64,000 nucleotides of DNA from Gilvirhabdus luticola (GCF_032583975.1 NZ_JAWHTF010000007.1), one strand, 5' to 3'. Shown: positions 16,761 through 25,850, numbered from the stretch's first letter. Translations and numbers: made by a program. The notes: generated by a model from the letters alone, not told the origin.

Positions 16761-18329
16761 TTAATCTAAAATCAAAATATTATTTGACACAGAATTACCT
16801 TCGAATATTAATTTAGAAATATAAACTCCAGCCTTTATTTTTTTCCCATGAGAATTAAATTCATTCCAATCTATTTTATGTTTTCCAGTCATTTGGTTCG
16901 GTAACTCAAAACTTTTTACCTGTTGACCATTTAAATTATAAATATTTAAAAGAACGTCACCTCTTGACGGTATTTCATAATATAACGTCGTAGTATTACT
17001 ATCAATACTAGGTAATTTTTGATTAAGTCTCAATCGTCCTCGATTATTTCCACCCTCATATGAAAATATCCATACGTCATTATCAACGTTTAAATAATTG
17101 AAAGGATCAAAGAAATTAAATGTTTCTCTATCTCCACCAAAACTAAAAATCATATCTGAATTATTTCCTTTTCCCTCAACGACAACTGCATCAAAGTCAT
17201 ATTTTATTTCTGAAGGATCGTTAGCATTCCAAGGTGAATCACTAACCTTCTTCCAATTACTACCATTATTACTAATCCATATGTCCATTGGATTTGCAGG
17301 GTTGATACCATTATCTAGTCCAAGTCCAAAACCACCAAATAGAACAAGTCTGTTTTGTGCAACTACAACCTGATGACCAGGTCTCGCAACCCATGGAGCA
17401 TCATCAGTAACTAATTCCCAGTCTACACCATTTTGTGTCCGCCATACGTCATTAAAGTATGGAGGATTAAGACATGGTGGTTGCTGTGTCGGAGGATAAC
17501 TTGGATCGAAAGGACAGATAAATCCTTCTTCGCCACCTATCATGTACATATAGTTGTCCTTAACCACTGCAATACCTCCAGCTCGTTCGGCCCAAGGAGC
17601 ATGTTCTGTAACTAGTTCCCATTCTATTCCATCTGTAGATTTCCAGACATCATTGTAATAGATTCTTGCAGGACCTTGAGGAGTAATGGAAGAGTCATCA
17701 TTAACAGATCCACCCATGACATAAATTTCGTTATTAAAGACAACGGCACTTAAACCAGCTCGCTCACTCCATTCCGCAGCTTCAGTCATATTTTCCCAAA
17801 TAATGCCGTCAGTACTTCGCCAGACATCATTAAAAAAATCAGATTGTGCGAAAAAAGGAGGTAAATCTGGTATCCCAGGATTTTCTACAATATTAAAATT
17901 TTGACCACCAATTATATACATGTATTCACCTTTGCTCACGGCCTGGAAATATGCTCGTGCTGGCCAATGTGAATCGTCGTCCGTTTGTAAAAGATTGTTC
18001 CAAGAATTACCATGGTCCTCACTTGTCCAAACATCTCCCCAAATTATACTTAATCCTGGGACTGGAAAAGGCAAGGATGCTGGATCTAATGGAGTTCTTC
18101 CTCCAAATAAAAAAAATTGATCTTGATGATTTAAAACTTGAAGTCCAGCTCTTGGACTCCAATTTGCATTATTGTTAACTTCTTCCCAAGACCATTGTTT
18201 AAAATTATTCCTATTATTACCATTATTGTTTCCTCTTTGTGCCTGCAAAGAAATACTGAATACAAATAATAAACATAAAATAATTGATTCTGAACAAAGT
18301 ACACTTCTTCTAAAAATAGAGCTTTTCAT
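16761..18329 (-). CDS. Secreted kelch-repeat protein with type IX secretion sorting domain
   Basis: A 522-residue secreted protein. A signal peptide ends near residue 30 (SLQAQ), followed by an Asn/Gly/Arg linker and six kelch-like blades, each with an aromatic-R-A-G (for example WSERAGLSAVV), a GG pair and NDVW(K/R)STDG...W. They probably close a beta-propeller. The last 85 residues (from about LPSIDSNTTTLYYEIP to SNNILILD) match the Por-type/type A sorting domain that directs proteins to the type IX secretion system and cell surface. The ligand is unknown. Proline- and asparagine-rich loops between blades suggest an exposed binding surface. Confidence 0.88.
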   Translation of the reverse strand: MKSSIFRRSVLCSESIILCLLFVFSISLQAQRGNNNGNNRNNFKQWSWEEVNNNANWSPRAGLQVLNHQDQFFLFGGRTPLDPASLPFPVPGLSIIWGDVWTSEDHGNSWNNLLQTDDDSHWPARAYFQAVSKGEYMYIIGGQNFNIVENPGIPDLPPFFAQSDFFNDVWRSTDGIIWENMTEAAEWSERAGLSAVVFNNEIYVMGGSVNDDSSITPQGPARIYYNDVWKSTDGIEWELVTEHAPWAERAGGIAVVKDNYMYMIGGEEGFICPFDPSYPPTQQPPCLNPPYFNDVWRTQNGVDWELVTDDAPWVARPGHQVVVAQNRLVLFGGFGLGLDNGINPANPMDIWISNNGSNWKKVSDSPWNANDPSEIKYDFDAVVVEGKGNNSDMIFSFGGDRETFNFFDPFNYLNVDNDVWIFSYEGGNNRGRLRLNQKLPSIDSNTTTLYYEIPSRGDVLLNIYNLNGQQVKSFELPNQMTGKHKIDWNEFNSHGKKIKAGVYISKLIFEGNSVSNNILILD

Positions 18330-18488
18330 AAATAAGATTTTAAAAAAGTAGATAAGCTAGAAAGAAATGAAGGAAGATTAAATTACATAAAATTATCTTT
18401 TTTTAAAATTTAAATAGTTAAAGGGTGAATTAATTTGGTTAAATGTGCTAATAAATAACTTATGTAATTATTGCCAACGATATGATAT

Positions 18489-18520
18489 TTATCGTTTTAA
18501 AGATTTATATCAAACGATAA
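18489..18520. repeat. Perfect 9-base inverted repeat
   Basis: TTATCGTTT at 18489-18497 and AAACGATAA at 18512-18520 are exact reverse complements separated by 14 bases. No T-run follows on either strand, so it is not an obvious terminator. It lies 160-190 bases upstream of the kelch gene start and could be an operator or an mRNA hairpin. Confidence 0.55.
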
Positions 18521-18588
18521 GCGGAGTTAGGTTTTTAAAATTATAAAATCAATAGTAGTAAAATTTACTTATACAAATACTATTAAAC

Positions 18589-18615
18589 AAAAAATCCCAA
18601 ACTCAAGGTCTGGGA
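18589..18615 (-). terminator. Predicted terminator of the ferredoxin gene
   Basis: On the minus strand TCCCA, an 11-base loop region and TGGGA form a hairpin directly followed by six T residues, 32 bases after the ferredoxin stop. The stem is short, so efficiency is uncertain. Confidence 0.55.
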
Positions 18616-18646
18616 AATATTATTATTCATGAATAATTAATTACAA

Positions 18647-18997
18647 TTATTCTTTATGCATAAATGCTTGTTTACCAAGTAATGTTTCTTCGTCCTCTAC
18701 ATGGTCTTCATCAGGTACGCAACAATCTACTGGACAAACAGCTGCGCACTGAGGCTCTTCATGAAAACCTTTGCATTCTGTACATTTATCTGGAACTATG
18801 TAGTATAGCTCGTCACTAATAGGTTCTTGCGCCTCTTCAGCATTTACAGCTTTTCCGTTAGGCAGAACGATATCGCCTTCCAAACTTGTTCCGTCATTAT
18901 ATCTCCAATCGTCTGCGCCTTCATAAATGGCAGTATTTGGACATTCTGGTTCACAAGCTCCACAGTTAATACATTCGTCTGTTATTATAATTGCCAT
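18647..18997 (-). CDS. 4Fe-4S dicluster ferredoxin
   Basis: A 116-residue two-cluster ferredoxin. Cluster motif one is CINCGACEPECP (residues 9-20); motif two is CTECKGFHEEPQCAAVCPVD with the longer insert between the second and third Cys, as in Alvin-type 2[4Fe-4S] ferredoxins. A 40-residue insertion lies between the two halves. It is a soluble electron carrier; the partner enzyme is not known. The start at 18997 was chosen because it gives the family N-terminus MAIIITDECINCGACE and leaves the predicted promoter upstream. An earlier in-frame start would lie upstream of the predicted transcription start. Confidence 0.92.
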   Translation of the reverse strand: MAIIITDECINCGACEPECPNTAIYEGADDWRYNDGTSLEGDIVLPNGKAVNAEEAQEPISDELYYIVPDKCTECKGFHEEPQCAAVCPVDCCVPDEDHVEDEETLLGKQAFMHKE

Positions 18998-19012
18998 AGC
19001 ATTTTCTTTTTC

Positions 19013-19020
19013 TAACTTTG
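19013..19020 (+). promoter_or_regulatory. Predicted -7 box for the acyl-CoA reductase gene
   Basis: TAACTTTG matches TAnnTTTG, with a TTG at 18991-18993 exactly 19 bases upstream, as expected of a -33 element. It implies that translation starts downstream, at 19063, not at 19018. Confidence 0.65.
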
Positions 19021-19024
19021 CAGG

Positions 19025-19032
19025 CAAAAATA
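19025..19032 (-). promoter_or_regulatory. Predicted -7 box for the ferredoxin gene
   Basis: On the minus strand TATTTTTG matches TAnnTTTG, with a TTTG (plus-strand 19053-19056) 20 bases upstream as -33 element. It lies only 4 bases from the opposite-strand box, so the two promoters interleave. Confidence 0.65.
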
Positions 19033-19062
19033 AAGCCAAATGTTATCATAACCAAACAGAGT

Positions 19063-20121
19063 ATGCAATTACAACAAAGAATTAACGCATTCGCAAAATT
19101 AGGCGGTTTTTTAGGTCAATTCTCTAATAAAGATATTCATAAAAAAAATGATATTGCATTTAACGATTTGTTTTATGATGGATTTAAACATCAAATAAAA
19201 CTGGCAGAAGAATACAATGGCTGGTTTAGCGAAGAGAATATATTATTTGCATTAAATACTTGGTCTAACTTATTGAATATAAGCAATATTAATGCATGGA
19301 TTAAAAACTATAACTTTAATAACGTTAAATCAAAAAAAGTTGCCATAATTATGGCAGGAAATATTCCATTAGTTGGTTTTCATGACTTTATTTCTGTGTT
19401 GATTTCTGGTCATGACGTTATTGTAAAACAATCATCAAACGACAAACGCCTTCTACCCTTTTTGACTAAATATTTGGAACATGTAGAACCAGAATTCAAA
19501 AACAAAATACAGTTTACTGAAGATAAGTTAGATTCCTTTGATGCCGTTATTGCAACTGGAAGCAACAACACAGCCAGATACTTTGAATACTATTTTAGAG
19601 GCAAACCATCCATTATCAGAAAAAATAGAAACTCCGTTGCCGTGCTTACTGGAAATGAATCTAAAGTACAATTAAAATTATTATCTAATGATATTTTTAG
19701 ATACTACGGTTTAGGCTGCAGAAATGTATCTAAACTATTTGTACCCGAAGGTTACAATTTTGATTCATTCTTTGAAGCTGTTTACCATTGGCATCCAATT
19801 GTAGAGAAAGCCAAGTATGCTAACAATTATGACTATAATAAGGCTGTATACCTTATGAGCGAGTTTGATATGTTGGATAATGGTTTCCTAATCTTAAAAG
19901 AAGATAGTAGTTATTCATCACCAATTGCTACGATTTTTTATGAAAATTACAACTTTTTGGAGGAACTGAACAAAAAATTAGATGCAGACAAAGATCATAT
20001 ACAGTGTGTCGTTTCAGAAAATGTCAGAGAAAAAGAAATTGGCTTCGGCGAAACACAAAAACCTCAACTTTGGGATTATGCAGATGAAATAGATATTATT
20101 GAATTTTTGCTAACGATTTAG
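19063..20121 (+). CDS. Acyl-CoA reductase (LuxC-like aldehyde-dehydrogenase fold)
   Basis: A 352-residue protein of the LuxC-type acyl-CoA reductase family within the aldehyde dehydrogenase superfamily, expected to reduce acyl-CoA to aldehyde with NADPH. Visible motifs are AIIMAGNIPLVGFHDFISVLISGHDVIVKQS (nucleotide-binding fold), the FRGKPSIIRKNRNSVAVL strand and YGLGCRNVSKLFVP, which contains the candidate catalytic Cys. It lies between a divergent ferredoxin and serC, an arrangement I associate with flavobacteria. The physiological acyl substrate is not known. ATG 19063 is chosen because the predicted promoter lies at 19013-19020. Confidence 0.85.
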   Translation: MQLQQRINAFAKLGGFLGQFSNKDIHKKNDIAFNDLFYDGFKHQIKLAEEYNGWFSEENILFALNTWSNLLNISNINAWIKNYNFNNVKSKKVAIIMAGNIPLVGFHDFISVLISGHDVIVKQSSNDKRLLPFLTKYLEHVEPEFKNKIQFTEDKLDSFDAVIATGSNNTARYFEYYFRGKPSIIRKNRNSVAVLTGNESKVQLKLLSNDIFRYYGLGCRNVSKLFVPEGYNFDSFFEAVYHWHPIVEKAKYANNYDYNKAVYLMSEFDMLDNGFLILKEDSSYSSPIATIFYENYNFLEELNKKLDADKDHIQCVVSENVREKEIGFGETQKPQLWDYADEIDIIEFLLTI

Positions 20122-20288
20122 CCTAAAAATTATCATTTTAATAACACAAAATAACGAATTAATTAGGAACTTTGCATCTGTCAAATTTTTAACCCAAAAA
20201 TGAAATGAATCATAACAAATCTTGATGTTGTTTCGACAGGTTTTGATGAATTATATCCGACAGATAAAAAAACAATAAATATAAACAG

Positions 20289-21353
20289 ATGAAAATACAT
20301 AATTTCAGTGCTGGTCCGTCAATCTTACCACCACAAGTCTTATTACAAGCTTCTGAAGCCGTATTAAATTTTAATAACGACAACCTTTCTATATTAGAAA
20401 TCTCTCATCGTAGTAAGCCATTTGTTGATGTTATGGAAAAAGCTCGAGCGCTTGCTTTAGAATTGCTTGGACTTGAAGGCAAAGGTTACAAAGCCTTGTT
20501 CTTGCAAGGTGGAGCAAGTACTCAATTTTTGATGGTTGCTTTAAACTTATTGGAAAAGAGAGCTGGTTATTTAAACACTGGTTCTTGGAGTGATAAAGCT
20601 ATAAAAGAGGCGAAAATCTTTGACGATATCTATGAAGTAGGTTCGTCAAAAAGTGCTAATTATAACTACATCCCTAAAGGATATGACATTCCTACAGATT
20701 ATGATTATTTTCATTGTACCTCAAACAACACCATTTTTGGTACTCAAATAAAAGAATTTCCAGACTGCCCTATCCCTATGGTTTGTGACATGAGTAGTGA
20801 TATTTTTTCCCGTCAGTTAGATTTTTCGAAATTTGATTTGATTTATGCAGGAGCACAAAAAAATATGGGTCCAGCTGGAACAACACTAGTTGTTGTGAAA
20901 GAAGATATTCTGGGTAAGGTTTCAAGAAAGATACCTTCAATGATGGATTATAAAGTTCATATTAGTAAAAGCAGTATGTTCAATACGCCTCCAGTTTTTG
21001 CTGTATATACGTCTATGCTCACGCTAGAATGGTTAAAAGATTTAGGAGGTATTAAAGCCATTGAAAAAGAGAATGAGAAAAAAGCTCGATTGATGTATTC
21101 TGAAATTGATTTAAATCCTCTTTTTAAAGGGTTTTCTGTAAAGGAAGATAGATCTTATATGAATGCCACTTTTAATTTAGTTGATGACACTTTAAAAGAG
21201 ACATTCGACACGATGCTAAAAGAAGCTGGAATCAGTGGTATTAATGGACATAGAAGTGTTGGTGGCTATAGAGCATCAATGTACAATGCTTTATCTTTAG
21301 ATAGTGTAAAGGCATTGGTAGAAGTTATGAGTGAATTAGAAAGCAAAGCATAA
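20289..21353 (+). CDS. serC: Phosphoserine aminotransferase
   Basis: A 354-residue class V aminotransferase converting 3-phosphohydroxypyruvate and glutamate to O-phosphoserine. Family motifs: NFSAGPSILPPQVL at the start, EISHRSKPF, FLQGGASTQF, CDMSSDIFSR and the PLP lysine in YAGAQKNMGPAG. The C-terminus has INGHRSVGGYRASMYNAL. It lies 10 bases before serA, forming the first two committed steps of serine synthesis in one transcript. A GAACTTTG near 20168-20175, close to TAnnTTTG, may belong to its promoter. Confidence 0.96.
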   Translation: MKIHNFSAGPSILPPQVLLQASEAVLNFNNDNLSILEISHRSKPFVDVMEKARALALELLGLEGKGYKALFLQGGASTQFLMVALNLLEKRAGYLNTGSWSDKAIKEAKIFDDIYEVGSSKSANYNYIPKGYDIPTDYDYFHCTSNNTIFGTQIKEFPDCPIPMVCDMSSDIFSRQLDFSKFDLIYAGAQKNMGPAGTTLVVVKEDILGKVSRKIPSMMDYKVHISKSSMFNTPPVFAVYTSMLTLEWLKDLGGIKAIEKENEKKARLMYSEIDLNPLFKGFSVKEDRSYMNATFNLVDDTLKETFDTMLKEAGISGINGHRSVGGYRASMYNALSLDSVKALVEVMSELESKA

Positions 21354-21363
21354 AAAATATAAA

Positions 21364-22317
21364 ATGAAAGTATTAGCTAATGATGGAATTTCACAAAGTG
21401 GAATTAATGACCTTAAAAAAGCAGGAATAGAAATATATACAACTACAGTTGCGCAAGAACAATTGGTTAACTATCTAAATGAAAACAATATTGACGTATT
21501 ACTTGTTAGAAGTGCTACTCAAGTAAGAAAGGATATTATAGATAACTGCCCAAGTCTAAAAATTATTGGTCGTGGAGGTGTTGGTATGGATAATATAGAC
21601 GTTGAATATGCTCGTGAAAAGGGCATTCATGTTATCAACACGCCAGCTGCATCATCACATTCTGTAGCGGAATTAGTTTTTGGTCATTTATATGGATTGG
21701 CCCGATATTTACATAACTCGAATAGAGATATGCCTTTGGATGGAGATACCAAGTTTAAAGATCTCAAGAAAGCATATGCTAAAGGTATAGAACTTAAAGG
21801 AAAAACATTAGGCGTTCTAGGTTTTGGTCGTATTGGTCAAGCTACTGCAAAAGTAGCGATTGGAGCTGGTATGAAAGTTATTGCTTTTGATCCTTTTATA
21901 GACAAGGCCAGTTTAAAACTTGATTTCTTTGATGGTAGAACTCTCGACTTTGATATCGAAACCATTTCTAAAGAAGAAGTTTTAAAGCAATCAGACTTTA
22001 TAACTCTTCACGTTCCAGCACAAAAAGATTATGTTATTGGGAAGCCTGAATTTGACAAGATGAAAAATGGAGTCATCTTGGTTAATGCTGCTCGTGGCGG
22101 TGTTATCGATGAAGTTGCATTGGTACAAGCTATTGAAAGCGGGAAAGTAGCTAGAGCTGCTTTAGATGTTTTTGAAAAAGAACCAAAGCCAGAAATTCAA
22201 TTGCTTATGAATCCTGCATTATCTTTAACACCACATACTGGAGCTGCTACTAATGAAGCACAGGATAGAATCGGTTCAGAGTTAGCATCACAAATTATTG
22301 GCATTTTGAAATCCTAA
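21364..22317 (+). CDS. serA: D-3-phosphoglycerate dehydrogenase (short form)
   Basis: A 317-residue D-2-hydroxyacid dehydrogenase. The nucleotide-binding motif GFGRIGQATAKVAIGAGM, the substrate region GRGGVGMDNIDVEYA, catalytic Arg in NAARGGVIDE, Glu in DVFEKEPKP and His in LTPHTGAAT are present. It lacks the C-terminal ACT domain of E. coli SerA, so serine feedback of that type is not expected. Placement directly behind serC supports the phosphoglycerate assignment over other members of the superfamily. Confidence 0.93.
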   Translation: MKVLANDGISQSGINDLKKAGIEIYTTTVAQEQLVNYLNENNIDVLLVRSATQVRKDIIDNCPSLKIIGRGGVGMDNIDVEYAREKGIHVINTPAASSHSVAELVFGHLYGLARYLHNSNRDMPLDGDTKFKDLKKAYAKGIELKGKTLGVLGFGRIGQATAKVAIGAGMKVIAFDPFIDKASLKLDFFDGRTLDFDIETISKEEVLKQSDFITLHVPAQKDYVIGKPEFDKMKNGVILVNAARGGVIDEVALVQAIESGKVARAALDVFEKEPKPEIQLLMNPALSLTPHTGAATNEAQDRIGSELASQIIGILKS

Positions 22318-22398
22318 TCAGGTTTCATGTTTGTTAAACTCTCTTAAAATCAAAAACTTTAAGCAAAATATTTCGTATTTTTAGTGTAAAACAAGACT

Positions 22399-22833
22399 AT
22401 GAAAACTTTTGTATTCATTCTTTTTGTTGGTGTCTTTTTTATTGGCTGCAATTCGACAAAAGACATTAACAATAGAAACCAAGAGATTGTAAGCTATACC
22501 GATAATGATACTATTAGTATCTCTAATGAAGAATTAGAATACGAAATCATTATTATTGAACCGGGTTTTAATGCTTGGTTAGTAAGTACTGCAAAACCAG
22601 AAGGATTCTACTCCCAACAGTATTTAGAAAATAAAAATATTTTCTATGTCACAGAATGGAATATTAGAGCGTCCCAACCACTTAATTACAATCCGAACCT
22701 TTATGAAATGCAAATAGACTACAGAAGCGGCATTGATTATGGCTATGAGGTCAATTATAAGCTTTACAATTATTTTGTCTATTTTCAAATCAAATACAAT
22801 CAAGAATTAGGCGTTGGTAGACCTAGAATCTAA
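22399..22833 (+). CDS. DUF6146-like lipoprotein
   Basis: A 144-residue predicted lipoprotein: hydrophobic signal with lipobox ending at Cys17 (FFIGCN). The mature part has an ELEYEIIIIEPGFNAWL segment and a RASQPLNYNPNLYEMQIDY segment that match the small Bacteroidota family DUF6146 as I remember it. It sits downstream of serA, an arrangement I associate with flavobacteria. No function is known. Confidence 0.78.
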   Translation: MKTFVFILFVGVFFIGCNSTKDINNRNQEIVSYTDNDTISISNEELEYEIIIIEPGFNAWLVSTAKPEGFYSQQYLENKNIFYVTEWNIRASQPLNYNPNLYEMQIDYRSGIDYGYEVNYKLYNYFVYFQIKYNQELGVGRPRI

Positions 22834-22844
22834 CGAAGTTTTGT

Positions 22845-22852
22845 TACTTTTG
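22845..22852 (+). promoter_or_regulatory. Predicted -7 box for the DUF6787 gene
   Basis: TACTTTTG matches TAnnTTTG and is followed by GCATC, with the GTG start 20 bases downstream. No TTG is found at the ideal upstream spacing. Confidence 0.45.
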
Positions 22853-22871
22853 CATCAGTAAAATTTTTTAG

Positions 22872-23174
22872 GTGAATAAATTAAAAAAACGCTGGAACAT
22901 TACTTCAAATTGGCAAATTGCAATCATTCTGATTGTATTTTCAATTACAGGATCTACAGCTGCCTACATTGGAAAACCTATTTTAGGATTTTTTAATATT
23001 ACTCCAGAAAATATTAACTTGGTTTTGTATTGGTTTATCAGAGTTTCGTTGCTGTTTATTGTCTATCAGATCATGTTGGTGTTTTTCGGTTGGTTGTTTG
23101 GACAGTTTCAGTTTTTTTGGAATTTTGAAAAAAAGATGCTTTGCAGAATTGGGTTTAAGCGATTTTTTAATTAA
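22872..23174 (+). CDS. DUF6787-like small membrane protein
   Basis: A 100-residue protein with two membrane segments (IAIILIVFSITGSTAAYIG and a second from about residue 53, FIRVSLLFIVYQIMLVFFGW) and an aromatic tail ending in FWNFEKKMLCRIGFKRFF. This matches my memory of DUF6787, a small Bacteroidota family. The GTG start at 22872 is chosen because it follows the predicted promoter and gives MNKLKKRWNI. Its stop overlaps the next ATG by one base, so it is probably translated with the His-rich gene that follows. Confidence 0.75.
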   Translation: MNKLKKRWNITSNWQIAIILIVFSITGSTAAYIGKPILGFFNITPENINLVLYWFIRVSLLFIVYQIMLVFFGWLFGQFQFFWNFEKKMLCRIGFKRFFN

Positions 23175-23506
23175 TGCAAGAATTAAAGCAACATATAGTC
23201 TTTAAAATACTATCAATAGCCTTATTGATAACAATACTTATACCTTCGGCTGTAAAACTCGCTCATGTGTTTCAGAATCATAAACACGAAGTTTGTCTTG
23301 AACAGCACAAAACTCATTTACATACTTTAGATCTGGAATGTAAATTCTATAAATTCAAAGTAAACAATACGTTTACTATTCCAGTATTTAATATTGAGAT
23401 AGCCGTATTAAAAAAGGAGCATAAACCAATTCTATCCCATTATAGTTTTATAAGTCATTTTCAATCTCTTCACTTTTCGCTTCGTGCACCACCACAGTTA
23501 GTTTAG
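23174..23506 (+). CDS. Small His/Cys-rich membrane-anchored protein upstream of TonB receptor
   Basis: A 110-residue protein with an N-terminal hydrophobic segment (ILSIALLITILIPSAVKLAHV), then a short region dense in His and Cys: FQNHKHEVC, EQHKTHLHTLDLEC. The rest is a mixed region ending in SLRAPPQL. I do not recognise a named family. Position directly upstream of a TonB receptor with a metal-binding-type loop suggests a role in metal (zinc or copper) handling. This is inference from composition and context only. Confidence 0.7.
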   Translation: MQELKQHIVFKILSIALLITILIPSAVKLAHVFQNHKHEVCLEQHKTHLHTLDLECKFYKFKVNNTFTIPVFNIEIAVLKKEHKPILSHYSFISHFQSLHFSLRAPPQLV

Positions 23507-23558
23507 TACTTTTTAAAGCTGAATTTTTGGCTATTACTAATTATTAAATTAACAATAC

Positions 23559-25802
23559 ATGAAAATATTAATTCATATTGTACTATTCTTTACAGTACTA
23601 AATCTATATTCACAACATAGTATTACAGGAAGTATCAAGGAAGCAAATACAAACAATAATATTCCGTTTGTAAATATTTACATTCCTCAATTGGAAAAAG
23701 GAACCATATCTGACGAAAACGGGACATTTACATTAAACAATATTCCCCCAGGAAATTATAAAGTCATTTTTTCCATTATTGGTTATGAAACGCTTTCAAA
23801 AAATATTGAAGTTCCTCAAATCGAAGATTTACAAATTGTATTAAATCCTTCTGCAATTGAAATGGAGGAAATCATAGTTTCAACGCCTTTTCACAAACTG
23901 CAGAGTGAAAATGTTATGAAAGTTGAAAAAGAAAATATAAACGATCTAAAAGCCAATGGTGCAGTGACATTAGCAGATGGTATTACAGACATAGCAGGAG
24001 TAGAAAGCATATCAACAGGTTTGAGCATTAGCAAACCCGTAATAAGAGGTTTAAGCTCCAATAGAGTTTTAGTTTATACGCAAGGTGTGAGATTAGAGAA
24101 TCAACAATTTGGTGATGAGCATGGTTTGGGTATTAACGATGCCGGAATTGAAAGTGTAGAAGTCATTAAAGGTCCTGCTTCGTTGCTTTATGGAAGCGAT
24201 GCTCTTGGTGGTGTTCTCTATCTTAATCCAGAACGGTTTGCAGAAGCCAACACAAACTCTGGGGATGTGACTTTCAACTATTTTACAAATACAAATGGCT
24301 ATACTACAAATGCAGGTTATAAGTCTTCTGGAGATACATTTAAGTTTATTTTTAGAGGAAGTCTTGCAGAACATTCAGATTATAAGACCAAAGATTACAG
24401 AGTATCTAATACACGTTTTGGAGAGAAAGATTTTAAAACAGCTTTAGGCTTTCAATCAACAACTTTTAAAACTGAATTAAGATATAATGCTAATATAATC
24501 AAACCAGGAATTCCTGAAGACATTGGTATACAATCTACCAACAAAACACCGCTTCCACCTTATCAGGAAGTCACTAATCATGTATTGAGTTCAAAGTCTA
24601 CAATATTCTTTAAAAATTCGAGTTTAAACGTCAATTTTGGTTTGCTTTATAATGATAGAAAAGAGTTTGAAGATGAGCATGAAGATGACCACGAAGATCA
24701 TGATGAGGAAGTAGGACAAGAAGACGAAAAGCATGAAGATGAACATCATGACGACTTACAACCTGCTTTACAAATGAAACTTAAAACTTTCAATTACGAT
24801 ATTAAATATAATCTTCCAATGTTTGGAAAGTTTGAAACTATTGTTGGTTTACAAGGTATGCTTCAGGAAAATAGTAATTATGGAGAAGAGCAGCTCATAC
24901 CAGATGCAACAACTAACGATATTGGCTTTCTGGTAGTAACACATATTCACTTAAATACATCCGAACTTGAGTTCGGTGCTCGTTATGATCACAGAAGTAT
25001 TGATGTTCTAAATAACATCAATCCAAATTACAAAAGTTTTAATGGTGCAGCTGGAATAAAAACAAACCTTAAAGAAAATATTACATTAAGGCTTAATCTT
25101 GCAACAGGTTTTAGAGCACCAAATCTGGCAGAATTAACTTCAGATGGTGTACATCATGGTTCAAATAGGTATGAGGTTGGAAATGTAGACCTGACTTACG
25201 AGCAAAACTTTCAAACAGATTTAGCCCTAGAATTTAAGAACGAACATGTAGAGGTTTTTGCCAATGCATTTTACAATATGGTTAACAATTATATCTACCT
25301 GTCTCCAAATGGAAGTTTTATAGATAATACTCCTGTATATAATTATTTACAAAACGATGCTAAATTGTATGGAGGTGAATTTGGTTTACATTTTCATCCA
25401 CATCCATTGGATTGGCTTCACTTTGAAAGCAGTTTTGAAACAGTCACTGGAAAGCAAAATAATGATGATTATTTACCTTTAATCCCAGCCAATACATTTA
25501 GCAACACCATACGTATAGAATTTAATAACCAATGGTTAAACAAAGGTTATGCTTTTACAAAATTACGCACTACGCTCAAACAAGACAAGGTCAGTATGTT
25601 TGAAACCCAAACTAATGGCTACACGTTATTAAGTGCTGGTTTTGGTGGTACAGTTAAGTTGTTTAAAAAAGATTTACAACTTACAATTTCTGGAAATAAC
25701 CTCACCAACAAAAGGTATATTAACCATTTATCCAGATTAAAACCAGAAGGTATATACAATATTGGAAGAAACTTAAGTTTTGGTATACAATATAATTTAT
25801 AA
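23559..25802 (+). CDS. TonB-dependent outer-membrane receptor, probable metal transport
   Basis: A 747-residue outer-membrane receptor. Signal peptide to about residue 18, CarboxypepD_reg-like domain (ITGSIKEANTNNNIPFVNIYI, residues 21-105), plug domain (DIAGVESISTGLSISKPVIRGLSSNRVLVY to VEVIKGPASLLYGSDALGG) and a barrel ending in an aromatic-rich strand (SFGIQYNL). An extracellular loop around residues 370-400 is built almost only of His, Asp and Glu (DEHEDDHEDHDEE, HEDEHHDD), as in ZnuD-type zinc receptors, which suggests uptake of zinc or another divalent metal. The upstream His-rich gene fits this. Confidence 0.88.
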   Translation: MKILIHIVLFFTVLNLYSQHSITGSIKEANTNNNIPFVNIYIPQLEKGTISDENGTFTLNNIPPGNYKVIFSIIGYETLSKNIEVPQIEDLQIVLNPSAIEMEEIIVSTPFHKLQSENVMKVEKENINDLKANGAVTLADGITDIAGVESISTGLSISKPVIRGLSSNRVLVYTQGVRLENQQFGDEHGLGINDAGIESVEVIKGPASLLYGSDALGGVLYLNPERFAEANTNSGDVTFNYFTNTNGYTTNAGYKSSGDTFKFIFRGSLAEHSDYKTKDYRVSNTRFGEKDFKTALGFQSTTFKTELRYNANIIKPGIPEDIGIQSTNKTPLPPYQEVTNHVLSSKSTIFFKNSSLNVNFGLLYNDRKEFEDEHEDDHEDHDEEVGQEDEKHEDEHHDDLQPALQMKLKTFNYDIKYNLPMFGKFETIVGLQGMLQENSNYGEEQLIPDATTNDIGFLVVTHIHLNTSELEFGARYDHRSIDVLNNINPNYKSFNGAAGIKTNLKENITLRLNLATGFRAPNLAELTSDGVHHGSNRYEVGNVDLTYEQNFQTDLALEFKNEHVEVFANAFYNMVNNYIYLSPNGSFIDNTPVYNYLQNDAKLYGGEFGLHFHPHPLDWLHFESSFETVTGKQNNDDYLPLIPANTFSNTIRIEFNNQWLNKGYAFTKLRTTLKQDKVSMFETQTNGYTLLSAGFGGTVKLFKKDLQLTISGNNLTNKRYINHLSRLKPEGIYNIGRNLSFGIQYNL

Positions 25803-25850
25803 AACCAAACCAAAAGTTCTCTTGTGCCAAAAATTAAGTCGATAAATCCA

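Larger units (their letters stand above)
18330..18646. other. 317-base intergenic region between kelch gene and ferredoxin gene
   Basis: No coding region is supported here. The stretch is very AT-rich. It holds a perfect 9-base inverted repeat at 18489-18520 and a hairpin plus T-run for the ferredoxin gene at 18589-18615. The promoter of the kelch gene should lie in the left half, but I do not see a convincing TAnnTTTG box. Confidence 0.6.

Noticed and set aside
19018..19062. Upstream TTG start of the acyl-CoA reductase
   Set aside because: It overlaps the predicted -7 box, so it would not be within the transcript.
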